Of a stretch of 11,475 nt of DNA, positions 5,283-11,475 are shown piece by piece. Position numbers and translations under genes: made by a program. The notes beneath the pieces are model-generated. The model was not told the DNA's origin, ran no database searches, and saw nothing but the letters and a program-made list of their open reading frames with translations. Position 1 is the first letter of the stretch. Each line of letters opens with the position of its first letter. Source of the DNA: Bacteroidales bacterium (GTDB taxonomy: Bacteria > Bacteroidota > Bacteroidia > Bacteroidales > UBA932); assembly GCA_017615435.1 (NCBI GenBank), contig JAGAAF010000067.1, positions 1-11,475 on the forward strand, in the 5' to 3' direction.

Positions 5283-7817
5283 TTATTCCGCCCAGAGTTC
5301 ATCGACGAAGATGATGGGGAGGGCGCCGGCGCCGGGGTGCCAGGAGGGGATGACCCCGAGGTTGCGGGCGATGACCTTCACGTAGCGGGTGGAGAGGTGC
5401 ACGGGCAGCACGGCGTCCCAAGCCCGGACCAACATATCGGTTGGATCGACGGGACAGGTCAGGGAACCGGCCGGGGTGAAGTTTACGCCATCATTTGAGA
5501 CATAGTATTCCACGGAGGTGGGCATCCATATCCACGAACGGGCGTCCTGGAGGAATCCGGCGCCCATTTTCGTAATCGGCCGTTCTTCCAACAGATCCAG
5601 CACGGCTTCGAAATCCGTATCCTGATAGCCTTGCCAGCCGCCGGTGCGCCAGTTGAGCGATCCGCGGGTGCCGTCGATCAGACCCTCGTCACCGCCCGCG
5701 GTGTACGAGCGCAGATAGGGAGACACGATGCGGATCGCGCGGTCGCGGCGCACCTGGCGGACCTTGCTCCTAGTCACGAAACTCTTCCGGCCGTCCTTTT
5801 CAGACCACGCAGTCAGCTCGCAAGGCTCGTAGACGGTGAACGGACCGTCGTAGAGCCCGGGCTCGCTGCCCGCAACGGTGTACCAGATGGTGCCTTCGCC
5901 CATAATGCTGACGCTCAGCGAATCCGCGAACATATCGTTGGACATAACGAAAGCTGGATTCGTCACGATCGGCGAGATTCCCAATCGGGTCGGGGATGAC
6001 GATACCGGGCATACAGGGTATTTTCCTAGCGCGGAGAGGACATACCAGGCGCTCATCTGGCCGCAGTCTTCGTTGCCGCATAGGCCGTCGGGGGCGCTGG
6101 AGTAGAGGGTCTCGAGGATTTCTCGCACGCGGGCCTTGCGCTTGTCCGGCCGGCCGACGGCATCGTAGAGGTAGGCGATGTGGTGGCTGGGCTCATTGCC
6201 GTGCGCATACTGTCCTATCTGGCCGGTGATGTCGGCCTGGTTGCGGCCGGTGGTCGCCGTGGGGGCGCTGAACAGGGAATCCAGCCGCGCTTCGAAGGCG
6301 ACAGGGCCGCCCAGCGCCTGAATCAGTCCGGGGATGTCGTGCGGTACGAAGAAACTGTATTGCCAGGAGTTCGCTTCCGTGTAATTGTTATTGACTTCGC
6401 GCGGATCGAAAGGGGAGTACCAGCGGCCGTTGAGGCGTGCACGCATAAAGCCGGTCTGCGGATCCAGAACATTCTTCCAGTACTGCGCCGACGTCATAAA
6501 TTCCTCGTATTCTTTCAAATGCCCGAGTTTGAGGGCGACCTGCGCCACGCACCAGTCGTCGAAGGCATACTCCAGCGTTTTCGACACGCTTTCGTGCTCG
6601 TCGTCGGCCAGTACAAGCCCGTTACGGCGGAAACTGCGCATTCCGAAGGCGGGGTTGTGCGCGGAGGCGACGAGGGCTTCGAACGCGTGTTCGTAGTCGA
6701 AGCCCGTCAGGCCGCGCGCAATCGCATCCGCAATCACTGGGGCGCTGTTGTACCCTATCATACAGTTGGTCTCCCATCCGGAGAGTTCCCACACGGGCAG
6801 TTTACCCGCTTCGTCATAGACGGAGAGCATAGACCGGATGAAGTCCACGGTCCGCTCGGGCTCGATCTCGGTCAGCAGTGGATGCAACCCGCGGAAGGTG
6901 TCCCACAGCGAAAAGACGGTATAGCGCTCCCAGCCGTCGGCCTTATGAATCGCGCCGTCCATCCCGCGGTACTCGCCGTTCACGTCGGAGTACAGCGAAG
7001 GGTGAATCGCCGTATGATACAGCGCAGTGTAGAAACGTGTGCGATGCTCTCGGTCGTCATACGGGCATTTCAGTTTCCGGAGATATCGCTCCCAGGCCTT
7101 TTCGGTCGACCGCTTGAGTGCATTCAGGGAGGAGGGATACTCGCTCCTAAGATTATTGCGGGCGTTCTCCCACGAAACGGATGAAATGCCCACACGAACC
7201 GTGACCTTCTTACTATTGAAAGAGAGAATCGCCTTCGTGCCCTGCAAATCAGCATCCTTGATCGGCTCCGAGAACTCCATATAGAAATGGACGTGCTGAT
7301 TCCACGCCCAGCTGTCCGACACGCGGTGACCGTAGCAAGTTTTGCCATCCACGATCAGGGAGCAGGTTCTCAGCGGGTCGCGATGCTGCAGGTCTATGGT
7401 TAATGTCGCTAAAGTGTCTTTGAAGGTGTATTCGTGCAGGGCGCTGCGGCGGCCGGCGGCAAGCTTCGCCAGGACGCGGGTGTCCTCGAGCCAGACTTCG
7501 TAGAAGCCTGGCGAGGCCTTCTCCCGCTCGTGGCTGAAGCTCGAAGCCCGGCCGCCCGGCACCACCAGTATGTCGCACCAGTCATCACACCCCGTTCCGC
7601 TCAGATGCGTATGCGAGAAGCCATAGATCAAACTGTCGGAATAATGATATCCGCTGCAGCCGTCCCAGTCGCCTGCGTTCGGGCGAGTGTCCGGACTAAG
7701 CTGAATCTGCCCGAAAGGGTAGACCGCGCCGGGAAAGGTATGCCCGTGCGCATCGGTGCCCACGAACGGATTCACGAACGGAAGCAGCGACAAAAGAATA
7801 GTTAGAATAGCGCTCAT
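5283..7817 (-). CDS. GH92 family alpha-mannosidase with C-terminal F5/8-type module
   Basis: 844 residues. GH92 enzymes are calcium-dependent inverting exo-alpha-mannosidases acting on yeast mannan or host N-glycans. Motifs in order: VNPFVGTDAHGHTFPGA (15-31), GFSHTHLSGTGCDDW (66-80), WDTFRGLHPLLT (305-316), NYTEANSWQY (478-487; Glu481 is the expected general acid), QYAHGNEPSHH (536-546) and GNEDCGQMSAWY (581-592; acidic residues of the base/metal site). The catalytic acid is Glu, not Gln, so a true mannosidase is more likely than a mannose-phosphate uncapping enzyme. After about residue 640 comes a small chitobiase-C-like segment, then a jelly-roll F5/8-like module (707-842; GLIDG, GGWQGY, FLQDARSWIWMP, VEYYVSNDGVNF). 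The start is fixed by an in-frame stop just upstream. The signal peptide is odd: about 13 hydrophobic residues, no Lys/Arg, running straight into the catalytic domain. The ATG overlaps the CotH stop (TAATG). Linkage specificity is not assignable. Confidence 0.96.
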   Translation of the reverse strand: MSAILTILLSLLPFVNPFVGTDAHGHTFPGAVYPFGQIQLSPDTRPNAGDWDGCSGYHYSDSLIYGFSHTHLSGTGCDDWCDILVVPGGRASSFSHEREKASPGFYEVWLEDTRVLAKLAAGRRSALHEYTFKDTLATLTIDLQHRDPLRTCSLIVDGKTCYGHRVSDSWAWNQHVHFYMEFSEPIKDADLQGTKAILSFNSKKVTVRVGISSVSWENARNNLRSEYPSSLNALKRSTEKAWERYLRKLKCPYDDREHRTRFYTALYHTAIHPSLYSDVNGEYRGMDGAIHKADGWERYTVFSLWDTFRGLHPLLTEIEPERTVDFIRSMLSVYDEAGKLPVWELSGWETNCMIGYNSAPVIADAIARGLTGFDYEHAFEALVASAHNPAFGMRSFRRNGLVLADDEHESVSKTLEYAFDDWCVAQVALKLGHLKEYEEFMTSAQYWKNVLDPQTGFMRARLNGRWYSPFDPREVNNNYTEANSWQYSFFVPHDIPGLIQALGGPVAFEARLDSLFSAPTATTGRNQADITGQIGQYAHGNEPSHHIAYLYDAVGRPDKRKARVREILETLYSSAPDGLCGNEDCGQMSAWYVLSALGKYPVCPVSSSPTRLGISPIVTNPAFVMSNDMFADSLSVSIMGEGTIWYTVAGSEPGLYDGPFTVYEPCELTAWSEKDGRKSFVTRSKVRQVRRDRAIRIVSPYLRSYTAGGDEGLIDGTRGSLNWRTGGWQGYQDTDFEAVLDLLEERPITKMGAGFLQDARSWIWMPTSVEYYVSNDGVNFTPAGSLTCPVDPTDMLVRAWDAVLPVHLSTRYVKVIARNLGVIPSWHPGAGALPIIFVDELWAE

Positions 7818-9220
7818 TATTTATCCAGCCAATTCGTTATGGATCCTGCCTTGACCTTGAACCAGTTGTTGGAATTGTTCTCGAGGAGGCGGTATTCGGG
7901 GTGGTTGCCCCAGGATGCGGGTGCATCCTTAAGACTCATATCCTCTCCCGTGTTGTTAGGCACATCGTCAGAAAACAGCTTCTGCCAGGTCCTGATTCTT
8001 TCGGCACTGATCTCCCGGCCGGTCCAGGGGTTATCTTCCGTGGAGAAATCCCTCAGGTAATTAGTGTACTTCGCGCGGAACTCACTGATGCTTAGTATCT
8101 TACCTATAAATGGATGCTCGTCGGAAGAACCCCAGTGATAGGGATCCTGACGGCCGGAATCGTTCTGAACGCCTACATTGTGTGATGTGCCGAGAGTATT
8201 GTCCAGGTCGTAGGGCAGCATAAACACCTTGTAATTCTCAGTGTCGTGGCTGTTGAAGTAGAGGTAGAAGTTGTTCATATTGTTCCAGTAGTCGTCCCAG
8301 TGACCCAGGGCTACATAGGCGGCGTACATCTTCAGGAGCAGGTCCACATCGCAGACCTTGCTTATCCATTCCTTGAGCTCGTTTCCCTTCAGACGGTTCA
8401 GCTTGCTGATGAAACTCATCAACTGGGCCCTTGCCGCGTTGAAATCTTCCTTCTCGCCGTTTTTCAACTCATACGGATATGCCTTTGATGTGTTGTCGTC
8501 GAAGTGAAAGCGCCAGGTGTCTGTGTTTTTCAGGTCGGAGCCCCAGGCGCACTTCCACAACCATCCTTCGTCGGAACCGAACTGCTCCCGACGCCTTTTC
8601 ACGTAGCGCATATCTATCGATTCTATCATCAGGTAGACACCGAAATAGACAGGATCATCCGGGCCGATCTTGATTTTCAGCTTGCACCACGATGTCATAG
8701 GCGCAGTCCAGACGCCATATCGTGAGAGCAGGTCGTAGGAGTAATGTTCCCTTATGTAGGTAGGATCTTCCTTCGCGTATTTGAGATTGATTCTGCGGAT
8801 GCCCTCGAAACTGCCTTCCTCTGAGAACTTCCTGCAGTTGAGGCCGAAATGCACGCGCCGCCAGTGGGGATCAGTCGTTTTGTGAGTTTCTCCGGACCAT
8901 CCTTCAGGACGGCGGCGGGAAGTGTTCCCTTTAAGCCTCAGTCCCACATTCTTCACCGTCAGATCCTTGTCTTCTCTTACGAAAGTGACCTCGTCACACC
9001 TCACATACTCCGGGGTGTTATTGTCTTCATCGTATTTCGCGAGAAGGCTGTTCCACTCATCCAAGCTTATAATTATTCTAATCTCAGGGAGTTTTGTGTC
9101 GTCGAATAAAGACTGCGCTTCGGCATACGTTCCTTTCTTCTCTTCAGGCTTCACGATCAAGTTCTCCACTTCGCAGGAAATGAAGAGCAGAAGAAAAGGA
9201 AGGAAGCGGACTATTTTCAT
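7817..9220 (-). CDS. CotH-kinase-family lipoprotein
   Basis: 467 residues. The CotH family has an atypical protein-kinase fold; the Bacillus member phosphorylates spore-coat proteins, while the many Bacteroidota members have unknown targets. The N-terminus is a lipoprotein signal, MKIVRFLPFLLLFISC, with Cys16 as the likely anchor. Family landmarks: LRLKGNTSR (94-102), INLKYAKEDPTYIREHYSYDLL (spread over 144-165), VYFGVYLMIESID (191-203), and LPYDLDNTLG (335-344), whose Asp338/Asp340 correspond to the conserved metal-binding D-x-D motif. An Asn-rich WDDYWNNMNNFYLYF precedes it. The acidic residues are intact, so an active enzyme is plausible, but the substrate is unknown. It overlaps the SGNH gene by ATGA and the GH92 gene by TAATG, placing it in the middle of a tightly coupled operon for envelope or outer-surface proteins. 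Confidence 0.9.
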   Translation of the reverse strand: MKIVRFLPFLLLFISCEVENLIVKPEEKKGTYAEAQSLFDDTKLPEIRIIISLDEWNSLLAKYDEDNNTPEYVRCDEVTFVREDKDLTVKNVGLRLKGNTSRRRPEGWSGETHKTTDPHWRRVHFGLNCRKFSEEGSFEGIRRINLKYAKEDPTYIREHYSYDLLSRYGVWTAPMTSWCKLKIKIGPDDPVYFGVYLMIESIDMRYVKRRREQFGSDEGWLWKCAWGSDLKNTDTWRFHFDDNTSKAYPYELKNGEKEDFNAARAQLMSFISKLNRLKGNELKEWISKVCDVDLLLKMYAAYVALGHWDDYWNNMNNFYLYFNSHDTENYKVFMLPYDLDNTLGTSHNVGVQNDSGRQDPYHWGSSDEHPFIGKILSISEFRAKYTNYLRDFSTEDNPWTGREISAERIRTWQKLFSDDVPNNTGEDMSLKDAPASWGNHPEYRLLENNSNNWFKVKAGSITNWLDK

Positions 9221-10194
9221 AGATTGACGTCCTTAAGGAGTTCTTCGAGCACGGGCTGGACCAGCGCATCCATCACCTTGAAGCCCTGAAGCTGGGGGTG
9301 CACTCCATCATAGGCATAAGGCTCGGGGAAGCCGCCGTCTTCGTCCACCATAGGAGTATAATAATCGACAAACGGATAGCCCTTTTCCTCACACCACGCC
9401 TTGATCAGCGAGTTGGCCTCCAGGATATGCGAAACAACTGTGACGCCCTCTTTCGACGGTTTCCAGTCGTCCGCCCACCACCATATCTTGTTGCAGGGAG
9501 TGAGCGAGCCCACGACGACCTTGATCTTGGCCGCTTCGGCCATCTCAGCCATCTTCTGGATGTTCGCGAGTATAGCTCTGCTTTCCACATAGGCTCCGTC
9601 GTTCTCCGCCACATCGTTGATGCCGCACATAATATGCACCACGTACGGGTCGTTGTCCACGACGTCCTTTTTGAAGCGGGCCGCGATAGTCTTCGAAGTC
9701 TGACCGTCGATTCCCTTGCCCATATATTCGTGGCCCAGGAAGAAGGCTTCGTCCGTCTGCGGCCACAACCGTGTGATCGAATCGCCTATGAACACGGCCT
9801 TGCGGGTGTGCGTGACCGGAGGCGGCGGGGGAGTGGCCTTGAGAGTCGTGAACTCGGCCTCGAGCCATTCGGATAACTCGAGCCGCCCGGTCTCCTGGCC
9901 TCCACGCTCGCTGCGCACCTTGAATGTCAGCGTGGTGCTGGACGGCAGGCCTATGACGGTCGCGCTGCACGCATCGGTCGTCCCTTCCGAGCTGAAGCTT
10001 TCGCCCACGACGGTCCAGCGGTAGAGATTCGCCGCTTCGACATAGTTCCAGCGGACGCTGACGGATGAGTCGGTCACGCTCAGAATCTCCATCCCGGCGG
10101 GTCTGGAAAGCGGTGTGACCGGCGCATCCGGCTGTTCGGTGCAGGCGCCCAGCGCAAAGAGCGCGAGAAGGAGGATATGGGACAGTTTTTTCAT
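9217..10194 (-). CDS. SGNH/GDSL hydrolase lipoprotein with N-terminal Fn3-like domain
   Basis: 325 residues. Lipoprotein signal MKKLSHILLLALFALGAC anchors at Cys18. Residues about 30-117 form a fibronectin-III-like domain (VSVRWNYVEAANLYRWTVVG, IGLPSSTTLTFKVRSE), followed by a hinge with five prolines (122-126). The catalytic domain has all SGNH blocks: VFIGDSIT (134-141; nucleophile Ser139), GKGIDGQT (159-166; oxyanion Gly), GIND (191-194; Asn193) and DGVHP (296-300; Asp296 and His299). Such enzymes are esterases, often removing acetyl or other acyl groups from glycans; the substrate here is not known. It is the first gene of the operon, with its stop overlapping the CotH start (ATGA). Being encoded with GH92, it may deacylate a mannose-containing glycan; that is inference. 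Confidence 0.93.
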   Translation of the reverse strand: MKKLSHILLLALFALGACTEQPDAPVTPLSRPAGMEILSVTDSSVSVRWNYVEAANLYRWTVVGESFSSEGTTDACSATVIGLPSSTTLTFKVRSERGGQETGRLELSEWLEAEFTTLKATPPPPPVTHTRKAVFIGDSITRLWPQTDEAFFLGHEYMGKGIDGQTSKTIAARFKKDVVDNDPYVVHIMCGINDVAENDGAYVESRAILANIQKMAEMAEAAKIKVVVGSLTPCNKIWWWADDWKPSKEGVTVVSHILEANSLIKAWCEEKGYPFVDYYTPMVDEDGGFPEPYAYDGVHPQLQGFKVMDALVQPVLEELLKDVNL

Positions 10195-10216
10195 TATGCG
10201 GTCACTGTTGTTGGGG

Positions 10217-10224
10217 TAAAGTTA
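10217..10224 (-). promoter_or_regulatory. Candidate -7 box for the SGNH-CotH-GH92 operon
   Basis: On the minus strand TAACTTTA differs from TAnnTTTG at the last base and lies 22 bases before the SGNH ATG. No TTG is seen at the normal -33 distance. It is the best candidate in a 77-base divergent gap, but weak, so the operon may need an activator. Confidence 0.35.
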
Positions 10225-10236
10225 CCTATTTTTTCC

Positions 10237-10244
10237 TATCTTCG
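10237..10244 (+). promoter_or_regulatory. Candidate -7 box for the tryptophanase gene
   Basis: TATCTTCG matches TAnnTTTG except for one base, the same TTCG variant used at typA. It lies 27 bases before the ATG at 10272. The nearest TTG upstream (10211-10213) is 23 nt away, longer than the usual 19-21 nt. No long leader or leader peptide of the enterobacterial tnaC kind is present. Confidence 0.4.
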
Positions 10245-10271
10245 CATTTCAGTAGTGTAAACTAATCGGAT

Positions 10272-11475
10272 ATGGCAGTAAAATTTTACAAGTCGGACAA
10301 TCAGGTCCCTCTGGAGATGCACAAGGTGCGCGTGGTTCAAAAACTCACCCTCCTCCCGGTAGAAGAGCGTCTCAAGCGCATACAGGAAGCCGGAAACAAC
10401 ACCTTCCTCCTCCAGAACAAGGATATATATATGGATATGCTCACCGACTCCGGAGTCAACGGAATGTCGGACGAGCAGGTCGCTTCGATGAGCATAGCGG
10501 ATGATTCCTATGCGGGCAGCGAGACCTTCAACCGCGTGAAAGCGGCGGTGAAGGAGGTTTTCGGCACCGATAACGTTCTCCCCGCGCACCAGGGGCGCGC
10601 AGCGGAGAACATCCTCGCCGAAGCCTATGTGAAGCCGGGTATGGTGACCCTTATGAACTTCCATTTCACCACCACCAAGGCCCACATCACCCGTCTTGGC
10701 GGCGAAGTGATCGAGCTCGTGTCCAAGGAAGGCCTCATCCCCGCGAGCGACAACCCGTTCAAGGGCAACTTCGATCTTGACGCCTTGCGCAAGACCATAA
10801 AGAAATACGGCGCCGACAAGGTGGCTTTCGTTCGTGTGGAAGCAGGTACGAACCTCATCGGCGGCCAGCCCGTCTCGCTTGAGAATATGCTCGCCGTGAC
10901 CGACATCTGCCACGAATTCGGAGTGAAGAGCGTGCTGGACGCTTCGCTCCTTCAGGACAACGTCTACTTTATGAAGACACGCGAGCCGCGCTGCAAGTTT
11001 ATGACCACCAAGGAGATCTATCACGTCCTTGCAGACCGCTTCGACATAATCTACTTCAGCGCCCGCAAGCTCGGTTTCTCCCGCGGAGGCATCATCACCG
11101 CCCACGACAAGAAATTCACCGAGGAGATGATGGAGTTCGTGCCGCTTTACGAAGGATTCCTTACCTACGGTGGTATGGAGGTCCGTTCGATGGAAGCTAT
11201 GGCAGTCGGACTCTACGAGTCGCTCGATATGGAGTACATCAGCCAGGGTCCCGAGTTCATCGCCTATCTCGTGAAGGAACTCGACGACTACGGTGTGCCG
11301 GTGATCAAGCCCGCCGGCGGCCTGGGCGCGCACCTCAATTGTTCGGAGATCGTCCCCAACCTGCCGCACGACCAGTATCCCGCCGCAGCCGTGGGCGCCG
11401 CCCTCTATCTCGCCGGCGGTATCCGCGGAATGGAGCGCGGCACCGTGAGCGAGCAGCGCAACCCCGACGGCTCCG
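10272..11475 (+). CDS. tnaA: Tryptophanase-family beta-eliminating lyase, 3' end outside window
   Basis: 401 residues are visible with no stop; about 60 more would be expected from a usual length near 460-470. It is a PLP enzyme of the tryptophanase/tyrosine phenol-lyase group, which splits an amino acid (Trp to indole, pyruvate and ammonia). Landmarks: SYAGSETF (79-86; Tyr80), PAHQGRAAEN (105-114; cofactor phosphate loop), FHFTTTKAHI (130-139), VLDASLLQDN (221-230; Asp223 for the pyridine N), YFSARKLGFSRGG (261-273; Lys266 as Schiff-base lysine), LTYGGMEVRSMEA and GIRGMERG (substrate-carboxylate Arg). Two canonical motifs are altered: DATR is DASL and SGKKD is SARKL. The Arg that phenol-lyases use for the substrate hydroxyl is not seen in the matching HLNCSEIV segment, so Trp is favoured over Tyr, but the substrate is not proven. 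ATG 10272 gives MAVKFYKSDNQVPLEMHKVR, a typical N-terminus. Confidence 0.9.
   Translation, partial: MAVKFYKSDNQVPLEMHKVRVVQKLTLLPVEERLKRIQEAGNNTFLLQNKDIYMDMLTDSGVNGMSDEQVASMSIADDSYAGSETFNRVKAAVKEVFGTDNVLPAHQGRAAENILAEAYVKPGMVTLMNFHFTTTKAHITRLGGEVIELVSKEGLIPASDNPFKGNFDLDALRKTIKKYGADKVAFVRVEAGTNLIGGQPVSLENMLAVTDICHEFGVKSVLDASLLQDNVYFMKTREPRCKFMTTKEIYHVLADRFDIIYFSARKLGFSRGGIITAHDKKFTEEMMEFVPLYEGFLTYGGMEVRSMEAMAVGLYESLDMEYISQGPEFIAYLVKELDDYGVPVIKPAGGLGAHLNCSEIVPNLPHDQYPAAAVGAALYLAGGIRGMERGTVSEQRNPDGS

Noticed and set aside
5042..5302. Short open frames in the spacer after tRNA-Arg
   Set aside because: They cross the palindromes and hairpin, have no promoter box or conserved feature, and read as low-complexity Gly/Arg/Pro sequence.
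6180..7184. A 334-codon plus-strand frame within the GH92 gene
   Set aside because: Antisense to the conserved catalytic domain of GH92, with no recognisable product.
10195..10271. tnaC-like leader peptide or riboswitch upstream of tryptophanase
   Set aside because: Only about 30 bases separate the -7 box from the ATG, too short for either, and no small frame with a Trp codon is present.
10236..11369. A 377-codon open frame on the minus strand across the tryptophanase
   Set aside because: It mirrors the tryptophanase coding frame on the plus strand, which has clear cofactor motifs. The antisense product has no recognisable domain and would begin inside the real gene.

Overview
The window looks like chromosome of a Bacteroidota member, most likely a Bacteroidales gut or rumen bacterium of moderately high GC. 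The evidence is: promoter-like boxes of the Bacteroidota type (TAnnTTTG, sometimes with TTG about 19 nt upstream) in front of most transcription units; no Shine-Dalgarno reliance and A-rich start regions; tRNA genes without an encoded CCA end; several secreted lipoproteins; and a GH92 / CotH / SGNH gene set typical of glycan-using Bacteroidota. Genus cannot be settled from the sequence alone.

Layout. (1) 1-133: tRNA-Leu(CAG) and a 13-bp terminator hairpin that can serve both sides. (2) 155-2361, minus strand: a 2-oxoacid-dehydrogenase E2/CAT-like acyltransferase, a class II aldolase overlapping it by ATGA, and a small lipocalin-like lipoprotein with its own -7 box. (3) 2391-4993, plus strand: typA/bipA, then a DUF177 (YceD-like) protein, rpmF (ribosomal protein L32) and tRNA-Arg(CCT), closed by a 14-bp hairpin terminator; a promoter sits at the typA/DUF177 junction. 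(4) 4994-5282: a non-coding stretch rich in dyads and diverged repeats. (5) 5283-10194, minus strand: a tightly coupled three-gene operon, transcribed SGNH-hydrolase lipoprotein, CotH-kinase-like lipoprotein, GH92 alpha-mannosidase, with ATGA and TAATG junctions. (6) 10237-11475, plus strand: a tryptophanase-family gene running off the window end.

How the genes fit together. The typA to tRNA-Arg block is translation housekeeping. The minus-strand SGNH-CotH-GH92 operon is envelope or extracellular glycan processing: an esterase-like enzyme, a CotH-fold protein and an exo-mannosidase made in coupled fashion. The aldolase/acyltransferase pair is an unassigned metabolic unit.

The most unusual observations are: (a) the tetranucleotide CATG is almost absent (4 sites in 11.5 kb, all inside the acyltransferase gene), which shows as strict avoidance of C-ending codons before Met and suggests restriction avoidance plus a later-acquired gene; (b) the acyltransferase has Glu where the E2/CAT family has its catalytic His; (c) the tryptophanase has a re-written PLP pocket (DASL and SARKL instead of DATR and SGKKD); (d) the coupled SGNH-CotH-GH92 operon; (e) the repeat-rich spacer after tRNA-Arg. 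No CRISPR array, transposase, phage gene or recognisable defence system was seen.
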